Source: Lingula anatina
Taxonomy: Eukaryota > Brachiopoda > Lingulata > Lingulida > Lingulidae
NCBI RefSeq assembly: GCF_001039355.2
Contig: NW_019775516.1
Location: forward strand, 70,743-110,091
Length of the DNA stretch: 39,349 nucleotides
Direction: 5' to 3'
This document shows positions 13,101 to 23,105 of this stretch, piece by piece. Position 1 is the stretch's first letter, and every line of letters begins with the position of its first letter. The position numbers were made by a program, and so were the translations under genes. The notes under the pieces are model-generated. The model made no database searches. It saw only the letters and a list, made by a program, of their open reading frames with translations, and was not told where the DNA came from.

Positions 13101-16100
13101 ACGTTCTCAGGAGGTGCCTCTATAAACTTCTGGTTCAGCTGGCCCTGTACTGTAACTGTAGAGGATGAAAACTAAACCAAGTCTCTAAACTTAATGCTGA
13201 GTTTTATTAATGGAAAAAAAAATTGGATATAGAGATTCTTCTGGAATTCTACCCTGTACCCATTTTAAAAGTAATAAACACTAGTTATTCTTTGTGGATC
13301 AGAATTTGATCAACTAAATAGAAAGACCCACTGTTAGCCATGAAAAAAAATCCCGATTTATCAATTAAATTTTTTTTTTTATAATTTGGAACATAAAACA
13401 TCAAGATGTACTTACTTTGAACTACAAGTACTTATTCAGTCTAAACTGTGAACAACCTCTGGTGGTAAAATGGATTTTATAGCCATCTCGAACTTCTGGC
13501 CATTAACAAGAACGCAAAAAGATGGCCTCTTCAAAATAAACATGTGATGTTGATAATTTAAAAATAAACATCATGTGATGTTGAACATTTTCTAGTGGTA
13601 CATGATTAGAGAAAATAATTAAAAGTACATTGTCTTCACAGGAGTCTAAGATAAAACATAATGTACTTCTGAGACTAAATTTTTAAAAAAGAGTGCTTTT
13701 GGTTGTAGAAATTATATTTTAAATACATGTTTAAGCATAGTCTCGTGTAAGTATCGCAGTGACGAGAAAGATCTTTAGCCTAGTTTAGTCTTCCTATCTC
13801 TCCCAATTCACTCTACTGGTGTGTGTACAGAGGGAGGAGGTAGATTAAATATGTCACAAGACTTGGATGACACTGATGTTATCCAACTGTTATCAGTTTG
13901 TACATTGAATGGCATTGTTCTGGGTTCATGACTTACTTACTGCAGTCAGAATTATTAATCACTGCGGAATTAATGTAACATAGAGATCAGAAAGAGGACA
14001 GCTGGACCAGAACAGGTTGAAGATCCTTGGAGACATTCTATCCGTGTCTCATATTGATATTTCTTTACTGAAAATGATTCTGACACTTCATTAAGAAAAT
14101 ATATACTTATACTGTATTTTGTACAGTATATTTTTCTCTGTCTTCAGTTATCTCCCTTATTCTGTAACTTATTTCAAATTCAGTAGTAATAAAACATCAA
14201 TATTCACTTTTTAGTAATAAAAGAAAAAAAAAGATAAAATAAATAAACACCTGTATTAATTTTCTTTTCTGATTTTTTTCAGTCAGCCAAGAAATCCACT
14301 ACATTTATTTTTGGATTCCAGCTTTATGCTGGTTACATAATTTTAAAAAACATTTCCTTTTACACATATATTTTTATCACTTATGTCACAATAAATCATA
14401 ATATTGAATATTTTAGTTTGTGTTGGAGCCGTCTCCCAGCTCATCATCAATCTCAGCGACCAGTGGAAGTCAGACTAAGCCAGCTGCGGACTTTGACCTC
14501 CCTGCCACAGGTGCAGAACGGGCATTCCAAGAGCTGTTTTCACTCCCTGTATCTGAGGTTCCTCTGCCAGGTAAAATGTTCTCACCGTCAACACTTAAGA
14601 AAATATGGAATGGCATTGTGGAATATGAAATGAGTTTTCTGTGAAGGCGATATAATACAAGATGTGTTTAACAAAGAGAAATAAATCCAGCCCATGTCTG
14701 ATTGTTTTTCTTCTGATATTATTATTATTATTTTTATTATTATTATATTATTATTAGGTACCCTCTACCAGGGCGACTGATAGATTTTTACGGATATTCA
14801 CAGATATGTCTCTAGCTAGATAGATTGTCATTTTAAGCTCAAGTGAAATGAAAAAACAAAACAGTTATTGTAGAAAATTAAATAATTTTGCATGTAAATG
14901 ACAACACTTAATGGCAGTTATTTTTACATAAATTTTTTATTTAACATTATTTCAGACTGGAAGAGTGGGCGAAAGTGCGTGCTAATAGATAAAGAAAAGT
15001 CTATAACGTCCTCACTGGCTCATGGAAAGATGTACCTGACTAAAAGGTGTCCATTTTATTATGTACAGACACAGATGTGTCTGTACATATAGCCATCATC
15101 TGCGTCTGTCGTCGCCGTCGTCGCCGTCGTCGCCGTGCACTTTTACCGATAACACGATAAGTGGAAAACCATTTTACCTTTTGACTTGAACCTTGCAGAA
15201 CTGATGAATATTCATAATACGCAGGTCAAGTTCGAAAATCAGCATGATCGGGTCACTTTTAGGGAATTTATGCTGTTTTTTCACTTTTTATGTACAGACA
15301 CAGATGTGTCTGTACATATAGCCATCATCTGCGTCTGTCGTCGTCGTCATTGCCGTCGTCGCCGTGCACTTTTACCGATAACACGATAAGTGGAAAACCA
15401 TTTTACCTTTTGACTTGAACCTTGCAGAACTGATGAATATTCATAATACGCAGGTCAAGTTCGAAAATCAGCATGATCGGGTCACTTTTAGGGAATTTAT
15501 GCTGTTTTTTCACTTTTTATGTACAGACACAGATGTGTCTGTACATATAGCCATCATCTGCGTCTGTCGTCGTCGTCATTGCCGTCGTCGCCGTGCACTT
15601 TTACCGATAACACGATAAGTGGAAAACCATTTTACCTTTTGACTTGAACCTTGCAGAACTNCCTGGGGTTGATACTTAATACAATATTAGAGGCAGGGGT
15701 AAAGTAACTGCCTCTTTACTAAGTGTCTCTTAATGTATTTCTGTCTAACAATTAAAATACAATTGAAAAAAATAAATTGAAACTCAATTTCAGACAGAGA
15801 CCTTGAAGATTTTGATTATGAAATATGTTTTACCAGGAGATAATCACTGAGTGATATATTTTCCAGTTTCCTTTGTTTTGAAAACTCCAGGAATCCAGAG
15901 GAACATATAAATATCCCTCTCTCAGAAATCACCAGACTTATCAAGGTAAGCATTTCTTTTTTATTTGAAGTTTCAGTTCAAATTTGGGGTCATGTATGGG
16001 TAATTTCTTGATGAAAATCAATTGCTTTACCTTCATTGCAAATACATTGGTGCCGATACAGAAGGAAGCTAATTGTGGAACAGCAAGTGGAATGGTATTA

Positions 16101-16423
16101 TTATTATTATTCAGTATAATTCATATTTATTTGATCATTAATTTATTTTGATTTTTAATAAAGTAGAGTTATTTAAATATTTTAAAATTTAACTTATTGT
16201 GGAACAGCAAAATAAAAGAAACTTGTATTTATTGTCCTTTTGGTTAGTATTTATTGAATCATTTACTAGCATAACTTATGTAATAGTTATCTACTGGTAA
16301 AAAAAAATTAATCAAATTTTATTTAATTAATCTCCAGGCCAAACCATTTTCCTGGATGCCAGGCAGTGGGATGTCTCTAGAGATAACTGTCAAAGACAAG
16401 GACAAGGTAATTTTGTACATCTA

Positions 16424-16477
<54 letters not shown>

Positions 16478-16894
16478 CTATCACCAGACTTAAACATGAT
16501 GCCATGGCAAACCCACTGTTTTATTATTATTTTTGTATACTCAATATATTATTAAAATATGCAGTTAGTACCTACGTGTACTTCTAAAGAATTACTGAAA
16601 AATAAGCAACAACAACAACAACATAATCTACTTTATTAAAAATCAAAATAAATTAATGATCAAATAAATATGAATTATACTGAATAAAAATAATTATACC
16701 ATTCCACTATATATATTCGTAAAAATTATTTTCAGCCATATATTTTTGGAGGAATATTACATCGAGATGCTGTCTACAAGAGCATCATCAAAACGGCCAA
16801 GGATGCACATCTTGACTGGGCACTAGATGTCTCTGCCAACAAGACAAGGTCAGTTCTCAGTTTGAGCTCACTGAGAGCTGCAGAAGACCAATGA
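391..16894 (+). CDS. GRAMD4: GRAM domain-containing protein 4-like, 18 coding exons
   Basis: Exons read from splice sites: 391-522, 790-973, 1574-1694, 2532-2605, 3004-3142, 3367-3392, 3964-4055, 4354-4445, 5196-5244, 5506-5577, 6024-6067, 6621-6730, 7046-7200, 14417-14570, 14956-15046, 15867-15945, 16338-16406, 16736-16894 (TGA). Every phase joins, giving 613 aa, close to vertebrate GRAMD4 (just under 600). Visible order: acidic N-terminus; charged coiled coil around residues 65-150; hydrophobic hairpin around 248-282 (exons 7-8); second hydrophobic segment around 352-378 (exon 12); the family-like motif RFPRVKEKYDTVYKMW in exon 13; and a GRAM domain around 465-590 (SFLCFENS, PFSWMPGSGM, YIFGGILHRD). 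The ATG at 391 is the first in the frame, and a 5' UTR exon may lie upstream. Mammalian GRAMD4 is a membrane protein of mitochondria and ER linked to p53-independent apoptosis; that role is inferred here by homology. Exon 9 uses a weak donor (GTGATT). Confidence 0.93.
4080..4445 (+). repeat. Tandem partial duplication of GRAMD4 exon 8 with four 3' splice sites
   Basis: Four successive units each hold a TTTA-rich tract, a TTTCAG acceptor and the first roughly 48-50 bases of exon 8. Exonic starts are at 4124, 4206, 4280 and 4354, spaced 82, 74 and 74 bp. Only the last unit continues into the full 92-base exon with donor at 4446 (GTAAGA). That exon encodes a membrane segment reading SYLYFLSMGWILPGILFLMV. 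The first three copies run back into TTTA repeats without a clear donor. The copies differ by only a few bases, so the expansion is recent. Confidence 0.9.
4446..5195 (+). other. GRAMD4 intron 8, with a base-balanced open segment at 4490-4745
   Basis: Most of the intron is AT-rich and shows nothing recognisable. The part at about 4490-4745 is markedly richer in G and C and stays open for 75 codons from 4517. It has no convincing flanking splice pair in phase with exon 8, and I recognise no protein in it. It could be an old repeat insertion or an alternative exon. Confidence 0.35.
5652..5870. repeat. GC-rich islet with a 12-bp inverted repeat inside intron 10
   Basis: Positions 5652-5663 and 5668-5679 form a hairpin of 12 pairs around the loop TTAG, with one mismatch that would be a G-U pair in RNA. 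It is followed by three tandem copies of a GCCGGCTCC-like unit (about 5710-5740) and ends near an N at 5865. Composition differs sharply from the surrounding intron, so an inserted repeat is likely. No coding content is seen. Confidence 0.5.
7201..7966. other. 5' part of GRAMD4 intron 13, downstream flank of the antisense gene
   Basis: No gene is seen here. On the minus strand this is the 3' flank of the LRR-Roc-CARD gene. An AATAAA on that strand (plus-strand TTTATT at 7401-7406) could be its polyadenylation signal, about 560 bases past the stop. Confidence 0.4.
7967..11462 (-). CDS. LRR-Roc-COR GTPase with C-terminal CARD-like domain (ROCO family)
   Basis: There are two exons: 8537-11462 (975 codons plus one base) and 7967-8250, joined across a 286-base GT-AG intron (donor GTAAAT, acceptor ATTTCAG). 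The split codon stays in frame and the product is 1069 aa. Residues about 30-335 are leucine-rich repeats of 23 residues. The Roc GTPase follows, with P-loop GETEAGKTS at 381-389, G3 DFGGH at 428-432 and G4 THVD at 491-494. A COR-like region spans roughly 600-850. The spliced C-terminus (about 976-1069) has the helical pattern of a CARD: LQQNQDILAENI, an acidic turn, then FLDILTRK and LQEQGQTDLLELIQ. The gene lies antisense inside GRAMD4 intron 13. The ATG at 11462 follows an in-frame TGA four codons upstream. The nearest known relatives by architecture are MFHAS1-like and other ROCO proteins. The GTPase assignment is firm; the CARD identity rests on pattern only. Confidence 0.88.
10600..11215 (-). 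repeat. Five 138-bp repeats encoding paired LRRs
   Basis: The plus-strand motif GCTATGGGGAATGTAGTGAA recurs starting at 10627, 10765, 10903, 11041 and 11179, exactly 138 bp apart. Each unit encodes 46 residues, that is two 23-residue LRRs (for example FTTFPIALCGLTNL then LSDIPVDITR). The units are close to identical at DNA level, which points to recent unequal crossing-over or gene conversion. The repeats form the main LRR block of the antisense ROCO gene. Confidence 0.95.
11463..12156. other. Intron 13 sequence upstream of the antisense ROCO gene
   Basis: This must contain the promoter or 5' UTR of the minus-strand gene, but no TATA box or initiator can be named with confidence. The minus-strand stretch near 11810-11880 begins after TTTCCAG and could be a 5' UTR exon. 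No coding region was seen. Confidence 0.3.
12157..12506. mobile_element. TTAA-flanked MITE, copy A
   Basis: The element is bounded by TTAA at 12157-12160 and TTAA at 12503-12506. Just inside are terminal inverted repeats of about 20 bp, left TGGATAATAACTCTTCG and right (reverse complement) GGGATAATAACTCCTTCG. It is about 350 bp with no ORF. A second copy in opposite orientation lies at 23281-23623. A TTAA target is typical of the piggyBac superfamily, so this may be a non-autonomous derivative; that assignment is inference. Confidence 0.75.
12507..13060. other. AT-rich intron sequence with A-tracts
   Basis: No gene is seen. An AATAAA at 12829-12834 is followed 20 bases later by an interrupted A-tract at 12854-12884. 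This could be the end of a retro-inserted transcript or simple low complexity. On the minus strand, AATAAA motifs near 12706 and 12561 could serve the galectin-like exons. Confidence 0.35.
13061..13528 (-). CDS. Galectin-like domain, C-terminal two exons only (partial)
   Basis: Minus-strand exons 13447-13528 and 13061-13155 are joined by a donor GTTTAG and acceptor CTCTACAG with a compatible phase (A plus TT). The first reads RPSFCVLVNGQKFEMAIKS and continues through LPPEVV; the second begins TVQGQLNQKFIEAPP and ends THITGV before TGA. This resembles the last strands of a galectin carbohydrate-recognition domain (F-x-V-x-VNG, then a proline turn, then I-x-V-x-G). I could not find the upstream exon with the expected H-NPR and W-G-x-E-x-R residues. 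It may be a fragment, a pseudogene or a gene with distant exons. The GTTTAG donor is weak. Confidence 0.42.
13529..14416. other. Remainder of GRAMD4 intron 13
   Basis: No supported gene. On the minus strand a strong donor (GCA then GTAAGTAAG, plus coordinates near 13940) ends a stretch that could be an untranslated exon of one of the antisense genes. Imperfect repeats of ATCATGTGATGTTG occur around 13545-13585. Confidence 0.3.
15061..15661. repeat. 229-bp tandem repeat, 2.6 copies, with a palindrome in each copy
   Basis: Copies begin at 15061, 15290 and 15519; the third breaks off at an N at 15661. Each opens with an 11-bp inverted repeat, GTACAGACACA and TGTGTCTGTAC around a GA spacer, followed by a CGTCGC-rich run. 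Each copy also carries the same 67-codon open frame, best explained as a by-product of the repeat. The array lies in GRAMD4 intron 15, directly after the exon 15 donor. Confidence 0.9.
16423..16477. repeat. (ATT)n microsatellite
   Basis: An uninterrupted ATT run of about 55 bases follows the donor of GRAMD4 exon 17. A short CAA run lies nearby at about 16608-16622. Confidence 0.95.
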
Positions 16895-18075
16895 GGTAGC
16901 GTTTTCTGTGCTGACCTAAAAATTGCCATATTCTCCACTGTTTTTATTGACATGATCGCACGAATATTATGCCAATTTTAAGACCCTGTGAATCGGAATT
17001 TTTTTTTCTTTTTTATATAATGAAACAAGATAATGTCAATGCTATGTTCCTCGATACGTGGCAATACACATACACATGTAGGTCTTGATAAACAATGATA
17101 TCAGATTTCTTGTTTTGAAATTTCTGTTTTATTTCAGTTGCTCTGTTGAAGGTTTTACTGTTGCTTATTCAAGAGACCCTTCATATTTATATGGTCTGAT
17201 GAATCATTTGAATCACAAATGTGATTGTATTAAGTCATTTTGATTGATATATGAACATGACTATCGTGTTGCAAAATTTTGAGATTTGATTTAATTGATC
17301 TCATAAACGGCTGTGATACTTATGAATTAATTACCTTTAAGTTCTCAATGTATTTGATCACTTTTTACTGTGTATTCTGAGTCAAGGTTAACTCAATGAT
17401 TTAAAGGTATATTATAGATAAGAATAGAGAATTCAAGAGTTTTTTTATTTGTCTGAATTAGCAAAAACTGATAAGTGGATAATGGCATTTTTTACAAATA
17501 AAGCTAACTGCCTTTGAAAAGAGTTTGTTTCTATTACAAAATAAGTTGTATTGTGATAAAAATATGTGAAAGAATTTCATGTTGTTTAGTTCAGTCATAT
17601 CTTTGATTGTATTAGTATGTTATTTTTTAAATAGTATCTATTTCAATATGTCTTGTAATTCAGATAAACGCGATATTTGAAAGGGAAATGTATGCACATA
17701 TAATTAACATAAGCAGGAAAAAAACTGAAGGTAGGGTGGCATTGCCCTGTTTGCTTTTATTATTTTAAATGCAGTTTTGGTTTTTCACTTCAAATTTACA
17801 TCTAATATTAGTGATGTTATTCCAATGTTATTAGTTATATTAAAAGTTATAGATATCTTTTCAATGCATAAAAAGTTTAGGAACTGAGAAATTGCTATAT
17901 ACTGTTTTATATATGCATGGACAAAATTACGAAAATTATATCCAAGATATATGTAAGTAACATAAGATGATTTGACTATTTTTTTGTGTGCATTTTATAC
18001 GTATATAAATAACTGCCATATTAAATTTCACTTCAGCTGTTTATTAGAAATAAAAACGCTGCAGCATAACGAAAG
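16895..18075 (+). other. GRAMD4 3' UTR with polyadenylation signal
   Basis: After the TGA at 16892-16894 the sequence is AT-rich without coding content. AATAAA at 18049-18054 is the best polyadenylation signal, giving a 3' UTR of about 1.2 kb. A GTCAGT after ACAAG near 16849 could be a donor for an alternative C-terminus, but plain read-through to the TGA is simpler. Confidence 0.5.
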
Positions 18076-18280
18076 AATGGCTTCTTTTATTTCTTTTAGA
18101 GAAATATATTTCGTCTTTTAGACAAAAAAAGTTACAGTCGTAATGCGCTTCCGACTTAAATCAGATGTACAAATACTGATGGAAATCATTTAATTTGAAG
18201 CTAATTTGAAATTAGAACTTTGAATAGCTGAAACATAGTTGTAAACTGTACATAAAGTGACACAGTTTGTCCTCTAAAAT

Positions 18281-18625
18281 ACCAATACGCTTCAGCGGGC
18301 CCCGAACCCCACGCCAAAGGGGGGGGGGGGGGGGGGGGGTTTGCTCCCCCCCGGGGACCCCCCCCCCCCCTTTTAAAAAATCCTGGTCCCCCCCCCGAAC
18401 CCCTAGCCCAAAAAAAGGGGGAAGGAGNNNNNNNNNNNNNNNNNNNNNNNNNCCCGCGCGGGGGCCCCCCACCCCCCCCCCAAGGGGGGGGGGGGGGGGG
18501 GGGGTTTAGCTTCGCATCCGTGGACCCCCCTCCCCCCTTTTAAATAATCCTGGATCCGCCCCTGATACCCTAGTCACAATAAAGGCGGAATGAGCTAGAA
18601 TGCCGTTGGAATGACAACTCAGTTT
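18281..18625. repeat. Collapsed G/C homopolymer tract, assembly gap and partial repeat copy
   Basis: Long G and C runs surround 25 Ns at 18428-18452. The sequence before the gap is a distorted duplicate of the sequence after it: the phrase TTTTAAATAATCCTGGATCC at 18537-18556 is mirrored by a C/G-inflated version at about 18371-18390. The clean part (about 18565-18620) shares CCCTAGTCA and GCCGTTGGAATGA-like words with 20200-20260, so it is a dispersed repeat. ORFs with X residues here are meaningless. Confidence 0.8.
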
Positions 18626-19861
18626 TTATATCTAGTAATATTCTTTTTTATCATTAAATAATTTCATCTTACTGAACCAATGTGTCTTATGTATTCGTCC
18701 AACTCTTTATAGGTTGCCATATTATAGTGATAATAATAATAATAATAATTTAGATTTATAGAATAAATAATTTATATTATTAAATTTTAAGGTTGCCAAA
18801 TATATGTAATGAAAAAGTGTCCAGTCCTTTCCTATAATAATCGTCATATTGTTAACATTTTCTCTTTGAAATCACCGTACATGACCAAACAATGCCGTTC
18901 CCCCACAATGCCTGAGTGTCTTGGGTGTGATTTCCTAAAAGGCAGTCACAGGTTTCCAAGAGGTTGTTCAAGTACCAATCAAAGTGGGCTCATCCTCGAT
19001 ATGTTCGTGACCAGCTTCCATGGCTCCGGATATTTCGATCGTGTTAGATTGTGCTGGAAGCTGCGTCCTTTAATGTTAAGAAAGTTAGACCGTCTTGTCA
19101 TTTTAGCTGGTCGCACAGAGCGTGTAGACGTGAGCTGAGGCGAGTGAGCGAGGCGCAAGTGAATCTTCAAACGGCATGGTAAGATAAAAATTATTTCTTT
19201 AGGTATTTTGAGATTTTAGAAGAAACATGGGTCATATTAGATGTGAGGGCGTGTTAACTTCGATTAAAATGCAAAGTCGAATTTACTTAAAGTGATCTTG
19301 TTTTGAAATAATGTCCTGTATCGCTCGACAGCGCCAAAAAGAGCGTCATGGGAAAATTTTCTCGCGAATGGGTAAATCGTTGTCATTTGTATTTTTCCAA
19401 GCAAACAACCTCACGTGTTAAAAACTAAATGTTTGGCATTTTTTATTGGTACGTGCTAGAGCTATGACGATGTTGAACACCCAACCCCAATATAGAGGTG
19501 CATTTCACATGCTGAAATGTCCAAAAATTAAATTGAATGTATTCAAAGTTGTATTCAATTTTTTAAAACCTGTGTAGAACAAAAAAATCCTCTACTGTCT
19601 CAATTTTAATTTAATTTTTAATTTTTAGCATGTCTTTACATTATGTAAGGAGCTCTAAATAGTAACGTATTGTGGAGTCCTGCACCAATTCCACATTGAA
19701 TAATCATATTTAGTCAACATGTTTAATATCTAATTTGCGTCTGTCCTGCATACACAATTATTATTCTCTGTAGAGGTCTATAAGTACCGGTAGAAGAACT
19801 TCTCAGAGTGAAAATGTCCAGTGTACCTGTACATGATCAATTCTTTCAAAAAACCACTCTG
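18626..19861. other. Intergenic, one solo monomer of a dispersed 119-bp repeat
   Basis: The part at about 18879-19020 (AATGCCTGAGTGTCTTGGG, GGCAGTCACAGGTTTCC and so on) is a diverged monomer of the repeat found in tandem at 20774-21012 and 23950-24310. A short TAA run lies at 18735-18750. No gene is supported. Confidence 0.55.
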
Positions 19862-20060
19862 TTCTTTCCTTGCACACCGTCTACCTCGTTCATCATCCCC
19901 TCCAGAATTCCTCCACAAAAACCTTAAGTTCTCTCCTTGCACACCGTCTACCTCGTTCATCATCCCCTCCAGAATTCCTCCACAAAAACCTTAAGTTCTC
20001 CCCTTGCACACCGTCTACCACGTTCATCATCCCCTCCAGAATTCCTCTACAAAACCTTAT
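19862..20060. repeat. 67-bp minisatellite, nearly three copies
   Basis: The word TGCACACCGTCTAC recurs at 19871, 19938 and 20005, exactly 67 bp apart. Units are almost identical and are open in both directions for up to 78 codons, which explains the overlapping ORFs. No coding role is inferred. Confidence 0.92.
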
Positions 20061-20297
20061 CCAGGCACAGAAAGCAAACTCAATCCCCTCCGTAATCACA
20101 AACTAAAAAGTTTCCTTTTTTAAGCAGTTACACTTTGATCCCTCCCCCCTTCCATTGATCTATGGTTCTTTTCCTCCACTCCAAATCATGATATACCTAA
20201 CACCCTAGTCATACTAGAGGCGGTATGAGCTTCATATACACTGCCGTCGGAATGAAAATTCTTGCAGGGTCACATATTCAGGAATAGCCTTACGTTA

Positions 20298-21642
20298 ACA
20301 TGCATCCACAAATTTTTTCATTAAAATAAAGTCTAACAACTGCCACAAACCGGTAGATTTCGGTTAGATAATGCCCGACTTAATTGCAATCAAGTATATT
20401 TTTCTTTAACCTTTTTTGTGATAGGAAAAGGTGCAGTTATTATATTTTAAAAAATCATTAACATAAAAAGTTGATATTTTATCCGAAGCCGACAATCTGT
20501 GTTTGATGAGGTCTTACAGATTTACAAATATTATTAAAGTAAACAAAGTAAAATTAAACTTGAATGACTAAGCGAAAAAAGGTGCATCACTTGCAATTTT
20601 TAATGAAAATAACTTATGGACCTGATCATAGACTGTACTACCTTCTAGAACCAAGAGAAACTGTCAAGTATTTTAGTGCTTTAAAAAGCAGATATCTGAG
20701 TCATTCAAAAGACAAAAAATAAAACTAAACATGTTCGGTTTTTTGCTTTATTTTTGAGTACGACGCCGTGCATGACAAAATATAACGCCATTCATCACCA
20801 ATGCCTGAGTGACTTAGGTGCCATTTGCTAAAAGGCAGTTAAAATTTTTCTAAGGATTGTTCAACAATATTTTCGAGCAAAATGCCTTGTCTGACAAAAC
20901 GTAATATCATTCGTCACTAATGCCTGAATGACTTAGGTGTCATTTCCTAAAAAGCAGTTAAAAGTTCCCAAAGGGTTGTTCAAGAAGCAATCGAAGCGGT
21001 CTCATCCCCGATATGCTCGTGATCAGTTTGTTAAAACCCAAACAACCAATAGATAATTGGCTTCTCAACAGCTTAATTGTCAGCTTGTTATCGGCCTGTC
21101 AAAAGATACACCAGCTGACTGACGTCATAACTGCTTAGTTGTGAAATAATTAGTGACATATATAATAAAATCATGACATCTGAGAAGGAAGTGTCGGAAG
21201 TGTCGCAAAATCTGAATTGTATTCTCCAGATTGTGCGGATGTTGTGCTTGTCTTGATAGGTAATATAACTACGCAAAACAAGTTTTTGTTTGTTTTTGAA
21301 GTTTCAAAAAACGGGAATTAAGGCGTCGACTTTATTGCAGCATTTCTTTGCTGACGAAGTTTTGATTGGAAACGAGCAATCAGTTTATCATCCTCGATAT
21401 CTGCAAAAAGAAGGTATTCTGTTAGAAGCATTTAAGAATACGATCAGTTCTTATTGCGAAAGATTTGATTTTTGGTCTGCCAATATTTCAGCAGTGATGC
21501 TCGATGTTACCTCCGCCAACCAATAAATCTAAAAAACAAAACGACTCACCAAAACCACACCAATGTCTACCATACATAATTAATAACAATCTTTATTTAA
21601 AGATTCGAAATCAAACCAGAAAAAGTTCAAATGTAAATTGCG
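20298..21642. repeat. Duplicated segment, copy A (about 1.35 kb)
   Basis: This block is repeated in the same orientation at 23106-24885. Shared landmarks in order: CATGC-TCCACAAATTTTT; GGTTAGATAATGCC; AACATGTTCGGT-TTTTGC; two 119-bp monomers (20774-21012); CTCATCCCCGATATGCTCGTG; and TTATTGCGAAAGATTT. It contains an open frame of 78 codons at 21290-21526 (HFFADEVLIGNEQSVYHP). Copy B is disrupted in the same place, so no protein function is claimed. Likely a repetitive element of unknown class. Confidence 0.85.
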
Positions 21643-21876
21643 AATAGCGATATCACCTTTTATTTCGAGGCTATTATATGGGGCGAGTTATAGAATGGAG
21701 ACTCTTGCGCTTCGTCGCAATGCGCGATGCTTTCGAGTTACAAGGCCCAGGAAGTAGTTCGCACCTCACAACTTAAGACTAGAAGACATTTGCCATAGAC
21801 GTAAGTAATAACGTTCACAATTTCTGTGCATTTCAATTTCGGTTTGTTGGTTTCAAAAATTATCTTTCTGAGCCCG

Positions 21877-22282
21877 TTCAGTGCCAGTGCAGTGCCGTAC
21901 GCCTTCCTTGAAGACCGATACGTTGCCGCTGTAGACTTCTACGATTTAAACACCTATAACCCCAAATTCGTGCAAGTGAATAACACTAAATTAAACATCT
22001 TTACTATTGCTATGCCACCTAAACCACAAAAGATGAAAGGAATGGAGACCAACAACAGGTTCGGCCATTATCACGATCACCGTAAGTCCAATGATACTCA
22101 TACGGAAACGGCGCAATGTCACCTACGGCAATGTGAGATTTACGGTTTTCAAAATTTGTCAAAGTTCTAGCTGGAAAAAAGCGAAGAAGCTACCCTGGCC
22201 GTAAACCCGTGCGATGTTGTCAATATTTGCACAGCCACCGTCTGCCTCCGCCCAGGCGCCGCACTATAAGGGTGTTATGGAT
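21877..22282 (+). repeat. Dispersed repeat family C, copy 1
   Basis: Shared with 30495-31405. Common words include TTCAGTGCCAGTGCAGT, TGCAAGTGAATAACACT, TCTTTACTATTG and CTCCGCCCAG-CGCCGCA. In this copy an ATG follows TTTACTATTGCT and opens MPPKPQKMKGMETNNRFG before a donor-like CACC/GTAAGT. That resembles the 5' end of a transposon gene or a promoter-bearing repeat, but no downstream exon is recognised. Confidence 0.65.
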
Positions 22283-22348
22283 AGTATACGCATGGCAAAT
22301 GTGGTTTAAGCTTAATTAGTTATTTAAGTTCGTGGGGTTGTACATAAT

Positions 22349-22940
22349 GCCCCTATTTCACACAGATCACGAATCCCACGAATGGCCATGAATTGACAAA
22401 TCTCACGATTCGTGGTTGAATCGTAATCAGTTCGTGAAGTTCGTAACAGATTCGTATATACAGGTGTATTCGTAGTCAGTTCTTGCACTTCTTGACCAAT
22501 AGGAATTGCTGGCAAAAGCTATGATGCCCCTATTTCACACAGACCATGAATCCCACGAATCGCCAGGAATTGAAATTCTCAGGATTCGTGGTTGAATCGT
22601 AATCAGTTCGTGAAGTTCTTAACAGATTCGTATATAATCGTAGTCAGTTCTTGCAATTCTTGATCAATCGGGAATTCGTGGCAAAAATTTTGAGCTGTTT
22701 TAAGTTTTGGCCACCAACTCCCGATTCCAAAAATTGGTAGTGAATTTCTGGACAATATTCGTGCGATTCCAACCGAATCCCACGAATATTCGTAACACTA
22801 TCGCACCTGTATCGTAACTGAATCGTAGAGAGTGTCGAATTAGAGCAGAAAATTGGCAAAATCTCACGAATCCTCACGAATCCTGAAATTTGTCAATTCC
22901 TGGCGATTCGTGGGATTTGTGGTCTGTGTGAAATAGGGGC
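22349..22940. mobile_element. Terminal-inverted-repeat element with a doubled left end
   Basis: The left end GCCCCTATTTCACACAGA occurs at 22349 and again at 22526. The inverse, TCTGTGTGAAATAGGGGC, ends at 22940. Inverted similarity continues for about 50 bp (ATCCCACGAATCGCCA against TGGCGATTCGTGGGAT). The interior is packed with words of the type ATTCGTG and TCACGAAT. There is no transposase ORF, so it is non-autonomous. The first left end lacks its own right end, suggesting an internal duplication or a nested insertion. No clear target duplication was seen. Confidence 0.78.
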
Positions 22941-23105
22941 CTAAGGCAGACACAATGGACCTCCAATTGTCTCTATCTTGAGCTGCTGTTTGTATGGTGT
23001 GCGCGGCAAGCTGTCCACCACTCTTCTCAAAATATTCTGATCATCTCCTCCCTTTTATTTCTAAGCTGATGTCCATAAAACCCGCTCCTTCTTAAACCTC
23101 TTGTG

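Noticed and set aside
13981-14095. Plus-strand frame with LKILGDILSVSHIDI resembling a galectin strand
   Set aside because: Short, without splice sites or start, and in opposite orientation to the better-supported galectin-like exons.
15186-15618. Two identical 67-codon ORFs
   Set aside because: They are the same frame in successive copies of the 229-bp tandem repeat, with no start context or splice sites.
15061-16000. CRISPR-like array from the spaced palindromes
   Set aside because: Only three long, near-identical units in an intron of an animal gene; repeat and spacer structure is absent.
18212-18509. Gly/Pro-rich ORFs around the N gap
   Set aside because: They consist of homopolymer G/C runs and unknown residues; the sequence is unreliable here.
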